Notes: generated by a model not told the origin, from the letters alone. DNA of 64,000 nt from Rhizomys pruinosus (GCA_009823505.1 VZQC01002907.1:1843439-1907438); one strand, 5' to 3'; positions 42,044-52,429 are shown, numbered from the stretch's first letter. A program made the numbers and translations.

Positions 42044-43527
42044 AAAACTCATCCTCCTTCTCTTATGTCCCATCTTTCAAGGGTGTGAACATCTGTTCCT
42101 CTAGCCTCTTGGCACTACTAGGCTGTTCTTTGGGAGAAAGAACCCTCTATAATTCTAGAATAAGCTTGTACCTCATTAGCAGAGGACGTTATAAGATCCC
42201 CTCCTCTTCAACACATACCCTATTTTTAAAAATGGTGAGAATTTTCTATATGAGTTTTGTATTTGCACTATTCTTAGCCATCCTCATTCCCCCCCCAACT
42301 CCTCCTGCATCTTCCCTCCTTCACTTCTTCTACTATTATTGTTACATGTACATACATTTATAAATGCATACATGTGTGTATGTGTGTGTATATATAACCT
42401 GCCCTGATCTTGTTAGGCTACCGTACAGACACACACCCTATTAGAACACTGAAACCACATTGCTGAGGGTGCAGTCCTCAGGAGGGCTAAAGTGCATGCT
42501 GGCATTTTTTTTAAAGCATTCTGAAAGAAAACCAAAGCAGATGGAAATAAATTGAATTTTTCTGTCTTTGTAAGTCCCAAGCTGTGACTCTCATAACTGA
42601 CCATCGGCTTTTCGAGGAGGTCAATGAATGGATACCAGAAACTGGGGGTCTGGGGGAGGGAAGTAGAGCTCCCAGGAGAATCTGCAGTGGAGGAATGGAC
42701 CATGTGATGAACAAGGGGTGCAAGTCCCTAGATCAGAGGTGTGTTAAGGATGATGCTGAACTCCAGTATTTCCACCTGGGAGTGGGCTAGTGGCACCGAG
42801 CTGGTGAAATCCTATGAGGAGAGGTGTCTAAGGTGTTGTCTGATGCACAGCAGCCAAGGAAACTGTGAGATGTTACCAGCAATAGCGTAGGTTAGGGGGA
42901 GAGTGCCAAGCTGATGTTTCAGGTTGAGCTTCATAGAATTAGAGTGTAGCAGACACTAAGATTCTCACAAACTTGATATATTGAGGTAAGAAGAGGGGGA
43001 GAAAGGAACCAGGAGAGGGCATGAGGAAGGAGTGAAAGAAGGCTACAGCATCCTCTAAAAAACAGGGCCTGAATGCATGGGAAGCCATGGTAGACCAGTC
43101 CTCCGAGGAGAGCGGCTGCCATCCTCATCAGATCAATTGTTTGCAACAGTCCATTCTTGAGAAGGCCTGTGGACTGTTGGCATTCTTTCATTGGGGAACA
43201 GGGTGGGAGGGTCATCAGACCCTCACTTGACATCCACTCCTTCCTCTCAAGCCATTTGCATTTGATTCTTTCCTAATTGGAGTTTAGGGAGCTGCTAGAG
43301 AATATAGGCTGAGAAAGGGTAGTTGAGGGGGCATCATCTATGTAGCTATAGGGGGCATCATCCATGCTAGGTTAAGGTTAAGTCTTTCCAGTGCCGAAGC
43401 TTTGGGGTCACCCATGGTCCCGTAGGCAACCCCTCACCTGTGCTCTGTAAGTAAACCCAGTAAACTCATTGGTTCCAGGTTGAACTTCTGGAATCCTACT
43501 TTGGTTTGTTGTTGGGGACTTATAAGA
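42044..43527. other. No feature recognised
   Basis: A TA/TG microsatellite patch at 42355-42405 and a small GGGGGCATCATC reiteration at about 43327-43365 are visible. Short frames lack domains. No repeat family assigned. Confidence 0.4.
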
Positions 43528-43544
43528 AGGGGATTGATGTTTAT

Positions 43545-43988
43545 TTATTTATTTATTGCTTTTTAATTATTATATATATTATATATATAGAATAGATTAG
43601 TATATAGTACAATGATTATCAACTCAGACACGTGTCACCCCACCCTATGCCCCCACCCCACCAGAGCTCATGTATTCTGCCAAACATGCTTTTCATCTCT
43701 TTCTCAGTCTTTCTCAATATTCTCCATGTGGAAATTGACTGATTTGAGCAGAAGTTCACTGTTTCAGTCAGTTCTTTGATGCAGTCCTTTCTGTTGTTGT
43801 CGTTGTTGTTGTTGTTTCCAATATGCATCACTCCCAACTGCTTTGGACAAAAGCTCAAGGGGCCATGCACAAGAAATACTTACAACTAGGTAATTGGCAC
43901 TAGCATCCACAGATGAGGGATACCATTCGTCGTTTGTTTTTCTGGGAATGTGTTACTTCACTCAGCATGATGTCTTCTAGCTCCAGCT
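43545..43988 (-). mobile_element. Severely 5'-truncated L1 with perfect 17-bp TSD, minus strand
   Basis: AGGGGATTGATGTTTAT at 43528-43544 and 43989-44005 is a perfect TSD. The 444-bp insert contains only the last ~15 ORF2 codons and the full 3' UTR with its (CAA)n-like tract, plus an A/T-rich tail. The perfect TSD and high similarity to 752-1914 suggest a young insertion. Confidence 0.95.
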
Positions 43989-44439
43989 AGGGGATTGATG
44001 TTTATATCTACCCTGGAGATGAATTCTTGCCTCCATGGAGTATGGACAGTGCAGCACTACCAACCCACCCTAACATAGGACAAGACTTTCCAGCTCTAGG
44101 TCAGTCAGCCATTGGATACTGGATGCCTTGTGGGTGGAGCTAAACCCCAGCGAGCTCTCTGGGTGAGATGGATGCTGTTTGACTGAAAGCAATCTCTAGA
44201 GCAGATGTGAGTGCCAGGGCTGGTATTCATGGCAGCCAGTGTACAGACGATGGGCCAGTGAAGTGAACCAGTATCAGCTGCACCAACAAGGTCTAGTTTT
44301 GGTGCCATGGGGAAGGATGCTAACTGGAGATGGATACAACACAGAAACCACAATGAACTTTTTAACACAGAAATTCACAGAAGGTCCACTACAGGGAAAA
44401 CCAGATCTCCAAGTTCCTGATGGATCTTATAAAAATAAT

Positions 44440-44634
44440 TTATTTATTATTTTTATTTTATACATGTTACCTACATGTATGTAAATGCTCCTATGTTGCT
44501 CAATGCTCATGGAGCTCAGAAAAGGGTGTTGGATCCCCTGGAACTGGAGTTACAGACAGTTGTTAGCTGTCATGTGGGTGCTCTTCTGTAAGAGCAGCCA
44601 GTGCACTTAACTACTGAGCCATCTCTCCAGCCCC
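44440..44634 (-). mobile_element. B2 SINE, minus strand, small internal deletion
   Basis: Antisense B2 from the A/T-rich tail to ACTGAGCCATCTCTCCAGCCCC; the B-box segment (GGGATCGAACCC-like) is deleted at about 44583. Confidence 0.9.
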
Positions 44635-44956
44635 TCCTGTTGAATCTTGATATTCCAAGAATCCCAATTTCCCAATGGTACATATTCTATGCTTGTGTTC
44701 CAAGACTGAACATTCATCTTAATCTTTGAATCTTGAGTGTGACCCCTCAAGACCAATTCTTGTAATGGGGGGTTATACAGTTGGTGCTCATAGTTGCTTT
44801 CTGGGAGATGATGAATGTCCCGATTTCTTGGTATGATATTTAAGGCCCTCCTTCTCTTGATCCAGCATCCAGGACTATTTTACTAATTCTCTTACTCAAT
44901 TTCACAATCCTCATTATTTTTCAGTAAAGTTCAACCTTTTCTAGTACAGTGTATAT

Positions 44957-45225
44957 GATGGTTAATGTTAGCTGTCAATTTGATAAAAATCTAGTCACTA
45001 AAGAGAAGGCCACTCCTGTGGAGGATTACCTTGATTACTTTAATTGGGGTGAAAGACCCTCCCACTTTGGGTAACACCTTTCTTTGGCTGAGATCCTGAA
45101 CTATATAAATAAAGGGAACTGAACAATTGTGCTCATCCATCACTCCCTGTTTTCTGAGTGTGGATACAATGGGACTGGTCAGCCTCCTGTTCCTGCCACA
45201 ACACCCCCTGCCCTGCCTTCCCCAC
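44957..45225 (+). mobile_element. Outer ERVL-like LTR, left part, interrupted
   Basis: TGATGGTTAATGTTAGCTGT, CAATTTGATAAAAATCTAG and later GCTGAGATCCTGAACTATAT belong to the LTR type at 41066. It stops at 45225; the matching right part (about 47465-47575: TCATGGACTGTGTTCC... CAAAATAAACCCTTCC) resumes after the inserted element. Confidence 0.6.
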
Positions 45226-45628
45226 TGTGCTGGAGAGCTTTAGTCTCAACTTGACACACCTGGGTTGAGAGAGCCTCAACTGGAGAACTGCCTCCATTGT
45301 ACTGGGCTGTGGCCATGTCTGTGGGATATTTTCTTGGTTGTTGGGTGTGTGGGAGGACCCAGCCCACTATGGGAAATGCCACCTCTCAGGAGGTTGTTCT
45401 GTACTACATAAGAAAATATGCTGAGCATGAGCCAGGAGAACAAGCCAGTAAGCAGCATTCCTCCATGGTCTGTGCTTCAGCTCTGCCTCCAGGTTCCTGC
45501 CCTGAGTTCGTTCCTATCTTGGGTTCCCTAAGTGATGAACTCTGATGTGGGAGATGAATAAACCATTTCCTCCCCAAGTTGGTATGGTGAGAGTGTTTTA
45601 TCACAGAAATTGAAAGCAAAGTAGAACA
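45226..45628 (+). repeat. 5' LTR of the ERVL/MaLR-like element
   Basis: TGTGCTGGAGAGCTTTAGTC to AAGCAAAGTAGAACA. It shares with the 3' copy the TCAACTTGACA, GTGGGAGGACCCAGCCCACT, GAGCAAGCCAGTAAGCAGC-like and GTTTTATCACAG segments. Confidence 0.75.
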
Positions 45629-45944
45629 GAAATTGGTCCCAAGAGTGGGGTATTGCTATAACAGACATGACCTTGGTGTTTTGGGGAGGATTGTGGAAGT
45701 GTTTGGAAATTTGGGCTGGAAAAGTCATTGAGTTTAGAGTTTGTTGCTGTGGAACTTGGAATAGTTATGCTGAAAGAGTTGTAGACAATGGAGGCCTGAC
45801 TTGTGAAGCTTAAATGGGAAGTGGAGATTATCAGGACTGTTTGTATCATATTTTGAATTGAGAATCTGTGGGTTCTGGTCAGCTGGGGCTGAAAAATCAT
45901 CTGTAAGTAACAAGAGACCAGAACCTGAAGTGACCCTTTTCTTT

Positions 45945-46010
45945 ACAAGGGACAATTGATGCTGGTTAGCTGGGGCTGAAAAATCAGCTGTAAGTAACAA
46001 GAGACCAGCA
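45945..46010 (+). repeat. Internal direct repeat within the ERV-like region
   Basis: GCTGGGGCTGAAAAATCA...CTGTAAGTAACAAGAGACCAG occurs twice: about 45880-45925 and 45969-46014, spaced 89 bp apart. A local duplication within the internal region. Confidence 0.85.
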
Positions 46011-46712
46011 TCACTGTGGTGAAATCTTCTGAGAAGAATTTCCTCAGGTCAGCACACAGAAGCTATGTTCTAGAAGGGGCCTGAGCCTCCATCTCAAGCC
46101 AGAAGCAGGACTTGATAGAGTGTAAGGGTCTCTTATATGGTTCTGATGTTGAAATGTGAAGTTGTCACAGGGAATGGCTGAAGCTTGGCACTGTGAGAGG
46201 CCAGGAACGGCCATTGGTGAAAGTGCACCCTTGGTTGCAGTGAAGACCCCAGGATTGCAGGGGTCATGAAGAGAATCTTAGGGTTTGCACAAGCAGAGGC
46301 TAAAATAGTCCATTGGTGAAGGTGCAGCCTCAGTTTCAGTGGAGAACCCAGCTTTTTGGAGATGCCAGGACCATGGGACGACCACCAAGAGCAGCAGCAG
46401 GTGTGGAATGGAACTGGCCTGGGCCTGTGAGACGAGCTGTGTGTGCTGTGGACAGCAGAGTCAGAGAAGGGGAGCTACTGAAACCCTTTGGAGCCCAGAA
46501 GATCATGAGTGAATCCCAGAAGTCCAGGCTTGAGCTACTTTGCTGGACTTAGGTTTTGTTTGAGTGTGCCCATTTCTTCCATTTGAAACAAGACAGTGCT
46601 TATTTTGGATTTTGCAGGAATCCACAGTTAAGAGATTTTTAAAAGAGACTATGAACTTTTAAGTATTTGGATTTTTAAAAAGACTGTGGGGCTTTTAAGG
46701 TTGTACTATCTT

Positions 46713-46955
46713 TTTTTTTTTATTATTATTTATTTTCGTATGTGTATGAATGTATTGTCTGCATGCAGGTCTGTGCACCCGTGTCGTGCAATGCCGCGGA
46801 GGTCAGAAGAGGGTCTCGGATTCCCCTGGAACTGGAGTTCTCCTGGAATTGGAGTTACAGACGGTTCTTAGCCGCCATGTGGGTGCTGGGGATCGAACCC
46901 GGGTCCTCTGCAAGAGCGTCGGTGCTCTTAACCACTAGGCTATCTCTCCAGCCCC
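46713..46955 (-). mobile_element. Young B2 SINE, minus strand, perfect 15-bp TSD
   Basis: AGGTTGTACTATCTT at 46698-46712 and 46956-46970. Full B2 with intact GGATCGAACCCGGGTCC B box (antisense). The body carries a ~17-bp reiteration (CTGGAACTGGAGTTCTCCTG then GAATTGGAGTTAC), also seen in the B2 at 16513. Confidence 0.96.
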
Positions 46956-47059
46956 AGGTTGTACTATCTTATGTTAACATCATATGTTTGGGAAAAGAAA
47001 TGGAAAAGTTGCAGTTTAATAATGATTTATTTTGTGTATCAAGTTGATAAGGGGCCAAT

Positions 47060-47464
47060 TGTGCTAGATAGCTTTAGTGTCGACTTGACATACCTGGGTT
47101 GAGGGGGCCTCAGCTGGGGAATTGGCTCCATTGGAGTAGCCTGTGGCCAGGCTGTGGGGAGTTTTCTTGACTGTTGGGTGATGTGGGAGGGCCCAGCCCA
47201 CTGTGGCCAGTGCCACCCCTAGGCAGGTTGTTCTGTGTCATATAAGAAAGCAGGCTGGGCATGAGCCAGGGGAGCAAGCCAGTAAGCAGCACTCCTCCAT
47301 GGCCTGTGCTTCAGCTCCTGTCTCCAGGTTCCTGCCCTGAGTTCCTACCTTGGGCTCCCTCAGTGATGAACTGTGACCCAGGAGATGTGAGATGAAAAAA
47401 CTCTTTCCCCCAAGTTGATATGGTCAGAGTGTTTTATCACAGCAACAGAAAGCAAACTAGGACA
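47060..47464 (+). repeat. 3' LTR of the ERVL/MaLR-like element
   Basis: TGTGCTAGATAGCTTTAGTG to CAAACTAGGACA; see the parent element. The following CATAT does not clearly match CCCAC before the 5' LTR, so the TSD is decayed. Confidence 0.75.
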
Positions 47465-47575
47465 CATATTATCATGGACTGTGTTCCTCTGGAGCCCTGA
47501 GTCAAAATAAACCCTTCCTTCAGTTGCTTTGGCAGGGTTTTTTAAATTGCAGCACCAGGAAAGAAGCCATTCGGT
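47465..47575 (+). mobile_element. Outer ERVL-like LTR, right part
   Basis: TCATGGACTGTGTTCCTCTG, GTCAAAATAAACCCTTCCTT, AGTTGCTTTGGCAGGGTTTT: continuation of 44957-45225, parallel to 41360-41440. Confidence 0.6.
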
Positions 47576-47619
47576 GTTAGCAGAGTCTGCCTAGTTGTCA
47601 GGCCAACCTCTTAGAGCAA

Positions 47620-47880
47620 TTTTTGATTCTTTCTCTTTCCTTAAGCCATCAACCATTAAATCCCCCAGCAAATCAGATTTATTATTTCAATCATGTCGCA
47701 GTCTGGCAATTTCCCCACCTTTTCTTTGCTTTTCCAGTCTGGTCTATTTTTTTCTCTTCACCAGTGTTATAATTACTTTCTCGATGATGTCCCTGCTCCA
47801 ATTATTTCTCAATAGATCAGGCTTTTACTCAGAGTGTCCCGCACACAGCAGGCTTTCCATAAATAATTGTTTAATAAATG
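47620..47880 (+). repeat. L2 3'-end relic, plus strand
   Basis: TCTGGCAATTTCCCCACCTT, GTCCCTGCTCCAATTATTTC, GTCCCGCACACAGCAGGCTT, TCCATAAATAATTGTTTAAT: L2 3' end. Confidence 0.65.
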
Positions 47881-48010
47881 GATAGGAAATGGACATAAAC
47901 ATCTATTTTTATATTAAAAAATCATGGATTCTCCTATTAGTAGTCACTTTGTTTAAAAAGATTACCAGTTAACCTATAGATTGAGTAGTGCTGTTGAATG
48001 AGCAGATCTT

Positions 48011-48161
48011 TTTTTTTTGTCTTTTCGAGACAGGGTCTTCCTGTAGTCTCAGGCTGTCCTGGACTCACTATGTAGACCAGGCTGGCCTTGAACTCACAGA
48101 GATCTGCCTACTTCTGCCTCCCAAGTGTAGGATTAAGGGTGTGTGCCACCACACCCGGCTA
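48011..48161 (-). mobile_element. B1 SINE, minus strand, with 12-bp TSD
   Basis: T run, then GAGACAGGGTCTTCCTGTAG to CCACCACACCCGGCTA. TSD TGAGCAGATCTT (47999-48010) / TGAACAGATCTT (48162-48173), one mismatch. Confidence 0.95.
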
Positions 48162-48209
48162 TGAACAGATCTTTAAACCTTTGAAAAAACCGTTGCAATA
48201 GAGAATACA

Positions 48210-48335
48210 GGACCTGCAATACCTCTTCAGTTCTCTAGGAGACGCTGGATCTCAGATTGGTGTCCACCGCTCTGGTTAATCTTTGCTATTTTTGAGGATG
48301 GCTGATTTAGAGGTTCTGTTTCCACCCTTGTACTT
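48210..48335 (+). repeat. Copy A of a diverged ~130-bp direct repeat
   Basis: TGCAATACCTC...CTCTAGGAGACGCTGGATCT, CAGATTGGTGTCCACCGCTC, TGGTTAATCTTTGCTATTTT, TGATTTAGAGGTTCTG, TCCACCCTTGTACTT aligns with 49120-49250. Family unknown. Confidence 0.7.
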
Positions 48336-48344
48336 TTGTTCTGG

Positions 48345-48550
48345 CTGTGTCTTCCACAAAGAATGATCTTTCAAGTTCACCTCCATCTCTCTGTATAAAA
48401 GCCCCATTCATCTACAAAGCCTCAACTCAAATGTTAACTGTGAAACCTTTTCTGAGGTGGGGAGACATCTTGCCCTCCTGGCTGCACTGGCATAGAACGT
48501 TATCTGCATTTTCCTTATTTACATCCTGGACAATCCTGATTTGGAGATTC
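48345..48550 (+). repeat. L2 relic, plus strand
   Basis: CACCTCCATCTCTCTGTATA, AAAGCCTCAACTCAAATGTT, AACCTTTTCTGAGGTGGGGA: L2 body order. Confidence 0.6.
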
Positions 48551-49100
48551 CATGAACCAATAATATTAACAAAGAAAAGAAAAGATAAAAAGGGAGAGAG
48601 TACCAATAGAGAATTGGCCGACTTTCGAATTAACCAAAAAGTCTTTCAAAGAAATAGGTTTTGTCAATGCCAGCATTTCATAAAAAAAACTTATTATTAT
48701 TCATAAAAGAAACACACACGAGGAAAAGGGAAGGAGGTGTATTATTTCAAAATAAGGAATAATTTTAGTAATCAAATAAATTTAGCTCTATGAAAAATTC
48801 TCCTCCATTTGAGTGCTAGTGTAGAATCCCTCACCGAACAGCCCTGGTCCAGAGAGGGTCACGGGAAACCTTGCCTCCCCATTGTTCCCATTGATTTCCC
48901 TTTATGGCGTCTAGCCTGAGCCTCTCATGCATCTGAATTAGCATTGTCTTCCGACAAAACCGGGCTCCTGGTGAGCAATGTGAAACTATTTGATTAAGGA
49001 TTACAAAGTGCAAAAGACCTTGCTCTTTCTTCAGAATAGTTTGTTTCCCATTCTCTGTGTAGATCTATAGACATTTGAAAAGTAGTTATACCAGGCACCA
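48551..49100. other. No feature recognised
   Basis: AT-rich with a short TTATTATTATT patch near 48690. No repeat family or exon recognised. Confidence 0.4.
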
Positions 49101-49109
49101 GACATGCCA

Positions 49110-49250
49110 TTTCCCTTGCAATACCCTAAAAGCCCTTTAGAAGGCGCTGTCTCTCAGATTGGAATCTAATGCTCTGGTTCAACTAGGTTTTTGCTATTCC
49201 TGAGCATGACTGATTTTGAGATCCTGCTCCCACCCTTGGACCCTTGATTT
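49110..49250 (+). repeat. Copy B of a diverged ~130-bp direct repeat
   Basis: TTGCAATACCCT, CCTTTAGAAGGCGCTGTCTC, TCAGATTGGAATCTAATGCT, CTGGTTCAACTAGGTTTTTG, TGATTTTGAGATCCTGCTCC, CACCCTTGGACC: aligns with copy A along its whole length, same orientation, 0.9 kb apart. Confidence 0.7.
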
Positions 49251-50055
49251 ATCCTTTTCCAGAAGGGAAGGGAACCCTGGGATTTCTGTCTATTCTCACT
49301 GAAGGAACTCATGTGGCTATCCAGGAAGACGTTTTCTATCCAGCGTGGAGAGGTGAGGCCACTGTGTGCTCATTTTGTAATGTCACAGTAGATGCTCAAT
49401 AAAACCTGAACAAATCTCCAAGGATCATGCTTCCCAGGCTGTGTTGCTGGCTCTTTCTTCTGGTCCTGAGGGCTTTCTTGGTTGGGCTTCAGTTTCCTCA
49501 TGCTTGGGTTTTATTTGAGATCACAGGTGTCCCTTAAAAGAATGGCAAGATGCAGTGGACCAAAGACAGCTTGGTGCTAAGTCCCTTTCAGCCATGAAGC
49601 ACAAGGAGGTCTTTTGGTTCACCCGGCACTGCATTTGACCTTTGTAGACTCATTGGAAGACCTGGGCCAAAGACAAACAGCATCATCCAGGATCGAGATG
49701 CTCACCAAGACCCCCAGGAGGTAAGGACAGAGCTGTCCTGCAGTGGCTGAATGCCTGAAACTCAAGACAGTCTGTCTGTGGATAATGAATTCTTCTTTGA
49801 TCATCTGCTGTGTAAATCACTGACGACGGAGAGTTAATCATGCATGGGAAATGGATCCTTTCTCTCAGTTAATGAGCACAGAGCTCTGGGCAGCATCTGT
49901 TTATTCCTTCTACTTTCAAATCTCTGGCAGTTTGAACAATTAATTGTACCCAATAATTTCTCTTTGTTTTTAGGCACTAGAGCAACAAATTCTGTTCTCT
50001 CCCCAAACACGTATACCCACTGAGCGGAAATCTTTTTGTCTCATCTTTCTCTTTA
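49251..50055. other. No feature recognised
   Basis: No recognised repeat or exon. Confidence 0.4.
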
Positions 50056-50060
50056 TTTTA

Positions 50061-50380
50061 GTGTGTGTGTGTGTGTATGTGTGCATGTACCTGTGTGTAG
50101 TGCAGGCATGTACTTGCCACATGTGGAGGTCAGAGGACAACTTCCCGTGATGCTCCTCACCTTCTACTTCATTTGAGACGGTGTCTCTTGCTGTCTACTA
50201 CTGCTGATGCCAAGCTAGCTGATTCAAGAGCCTATAGTAATTCTGTCTCCACCTCTCATATCCCCCGGGGGGGTGCACTGGAGTTACAGACATCTGTACT
50301 GCGCACTGGATCTCGACATGGGTTCTGGGGATCTTAACCCATGGGTCACCTTACCCATGAGTCATCTCTACAGTGCCAGA
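50061..50380 (-). mobile_element. B4-type SINE, minus strand
   Basis: (GT)n stretch (50061-50080), CATGTGGAGGTCAGAGGACA, TTTGAGACGGTGTCTCTTGC, GCCAAGCTAGCTGATTCAAG, TTCTGGGGATCTTAACCCAT, ATGAGTCATCTCTACAG: antisense B4. Confidence 0.7.
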
Positions 50381-50414
50381 AATCTTTACTCAATCTCTTT
50401 GGTCACTTGATTTT

Positions 50415-50640
50415 TTAATATTTTATTTATTATTTTTGTTTTATGTGTATGTGTATTGCCCTGCATACTTGTAAGTGCACCCATGTCATGCAATGCCCAC
50501 AGAGGTCAGAAGTGGGCCTTGTATTCTCGTGGAACTGGAGTTTACAGACCATTGTTAGTCACCATGTGGGGGCTGGGAATTAACCCGGGACCTCTGTAAG
50601 AACAGCCAATGCTCTTAACTGCTGAGCATCTCTCTAGGCC
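50415..50640 (-). mobile_element. B2 SINE, minus strand
   Basis: Full antisense B2: A/T-rich tail, TGTCATGCAATGCCCACAGA, GGAACTGGAGTTTACAGACC, GGCTGGGAATTAACCC, CATCTCTCTAGGCC. Confidence 0.93.
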
Positions 50641-50749
50641 CTCTTTGATCACTTAAAATAAAGAGTTCTAAGAATCAAAAGGTGGGGGTGGGGGAGAGAA
50701 TATTTTGTCTGTGCTTTTTCTAAGTATTATTAGATTAGGCAGTATGCCA

Positions 50750-50935
50750 AGTACTTTATTTGTAAGATTTTGTCTCATTGTCATAATGCAATAGCAAGGG
50801 TTATTTCTCCCGTTCAATAAAGGGGGCCCTTTGAAATTGGGAAATGTTAAGTCCCTTGCCCAAGATGTGGATCTAAAAAGTGGTCAGAGAAGGACTGCAG
50901 GTCAAATTTCTAGACGCGAAGGCCCAGAACTTTAG
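50750..50935 (-). repeat. MIR relic, minus strand
   Basis: GCAGTATGCCAAGTACTTTA, GTCTCATTGTCATAATGCAA, TTGGGAAATGTTAAGTCCCT, TGCCCAAGATGTGGATC: antisense MIR. Confidence 0.7.
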
Positions 50936-51029
50936 AACACTGGATTTTCCTTCCTGAGAAACCTCACTGACCTTCAAGGTCCTTTGCCAGTGTCTCTCTC
51001 TTAGGAGGGAGGCTCTGAGGATAAGCCAT

Positions 51030-51215
51030 CAATGTCTACCTCAGCTGTCACTCAATAGCACTGGGCAAGGCTTGTCACTTCTTTGAGCCTCAGTCTCCTC
51101 ATCTACCTAAGGGGACAGTCATGACACCTTTGCAGATGTTGTTATGAGGACAAAGTTTGGGGGTGTGTGGACAGCATAAAGTCCTCTATTAGCAGAATCG
51201 TTGTTATTCTTTAGG
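51030..51215 (+). repeat. MIR relic, plus strand
   Basis: CACTGGGCAAGGCTTGTCAC, TTGAGCCTCAGTCTCCTCAT, TTGTTATGAGGACAAAGTTT: sense MIR. Confidence 0.7.
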
Positions 51216-51309
51216 AAGTACTTCTGACATACCAGGCATTTACTAAGGATTTTATGACCAGCAGGCACCTCAAAGTCTCATAAACTCCCCCACAAAGCAA
51301 ACATTAATT

Positions 51310-51640
51310 AGCCAAAGATCAATCATTTAGCAAATATTTACTGAGCACCTACTATGTTAGGTATGTCTAGTTGCTGGAGCTGGAATTTAGTTGGGATGTA
51401 GAAAATAAATGAAGCTATATAAGGAAATGGGGGTAGGGATTGAGGCAAAGGTACACCTGGAGCTGTAAGGTCATAGGGCAAGGGGGGAAGTGCATAACCT
51501 AGTCATGGAGCAAGGGTATCAGAGATGTCTTCTTAGAGAAAGTGACAGCTTGGCTGAGCCTAGAAAGGTGAGCAGGAGGAAGTCAGGTCAAGGTCAGGAG
51601 AACAGGGGGACCGGTGCCAAGAGGCTTTGAGCAGATGAAG
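51310..51640 (-). repeat. L2 3'-end relic, minus strand
   Basis: ATCATTTAGCAAATATTTAC, TGAGCACCTACTATGTTAGG, GATGTCTTCTTAGAGAAAGT, GCTTTGAGCAGATGAAG: antisense L2. Confidence 0.7.
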
Positions 51641-51697
51641 CCATGCTATTCTTTTGGGAGGGGTTCTTTTGTATGTTTAAAAAAATCATAATATTTT

Positions 51698-51918
51698 GGG
51701 GCTGGAGAGATAGCTCAGTGGTTAAGAGCATCAACTGTTCTTGCAGAGGACCCAGGCTCAATTCCCAGCACTCACATGGCAGCTAAGGACCATCTTGAAT
51801 TCCAGTTCCAGGGGAATCTGATGCCCTCTTCTGACCTCTGCAGCATTGCACGACAAGGGGGCACCAACCTACATGCAGACAGTACACTCGTATGCATAAA
51901 AAATAAAAAATAAATATT
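51698..51918 (+). mobile_element. B2 SINE, plus strand, with 16-bp TSD
   Basis: AAAAATCATAATATTT at 51681-51696 and 51919-51934. Complete B2 from GGGGCTGGAGAGATAGCTCA with the GCATTGCACGACAAGGGG body; inserted at the start of an Lx 3' UTR. Confidence 0.95.
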
Positions 51919-51939
51919 AAAAATCATAATATTTATTGA

Positions 51940-52265
51940 TTCTTTGAGAATCTCAGAGAATGGATTTTGATCATATTCGAAGCACCCTGTCTCCTCTCAG
52001 ATCCACATCATCTCCCTACCCCCCCTCACTTCATGTATTCTATGTTTTTAAGACCGACTGAGTCTAACTTGTATTCCCCAAATGTTCTTGGTTGTGAGTT
52101 CATCTCTTGGTGCCTGGTTAACCTACCCAGGGTCACAGCCACGAGGAAAACCGACTCTCCCTCTCCCAACAGCTGTCAGTTGCTAACAGTTACTCAGCTG
52201 GGGCTGGAGCTTCTTACCCACCTCTTCCCTCCATGCTGGGATTTTGTCTGGCTTGAAGTCATGCT
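51940..52265 (-). mobile_element. Lx-type L1 3' UTR, minus strand
   Basis: GATTCTTTGAGAATCTCAGA, TTTTGATCATATTCGAAGCA, GACCGACTGAGTCTAACTTG, AAAACCGACTCTCCCTCTCC, CTGGGATTTTGTCTGGCTTG: the same UTR as 16905-17450, better preserved. Confidence 0.75.
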
Positions 52266-52429
52266 ATTTTTACCTAACTAGAATCTTTTATATTTGACTC
52301 CAAAGGTGTGCTCAAATGTGGGCTACATTAGGGTCTGCAGCAGATTTATGGCTAAAGAGAGAGAGATGCTGAAGTGAAGGCTGAGTCCTATTCTGATCAT
52401 CTGGAACTTTTCTCCTTATTTCTTTATTT

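Larger units (their letters stand above)
45226..47464 (+). mobile_element. ERVL/MaLR-like LTR retrotransposon with two LTRs, plus strand, internal region defective
   Basis: Two direct ~404-bp LTRs (45226-45628, 47060-47464) both begin TGTGCT and end (A/G)ACA. Directly after the first is AATTGGTCCCAAGAGTGGGG, in the position and style of an ERVL-type primer-binding site. A purine-rich GATAAGGGGCC precedes the second. The ~1.4-kb internal region has GTGGAAGTG...TTGGAA and GTAAGTAACAAGAGACCAG stretches, as in MaLR internals. It has no long ORF, so no gag, pol or env is encoded. It carries a B2 (46713-46955). The LTRs differ at many sites: an old insertion. Confidence 0.7.

Noticed and set aside
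45226..47464. Intact endogenous retrovirus with coding genes
   Set aside because: No gag, pol or env-like frame between the LTRs; longest frames are about 100 codons or less without motifs.
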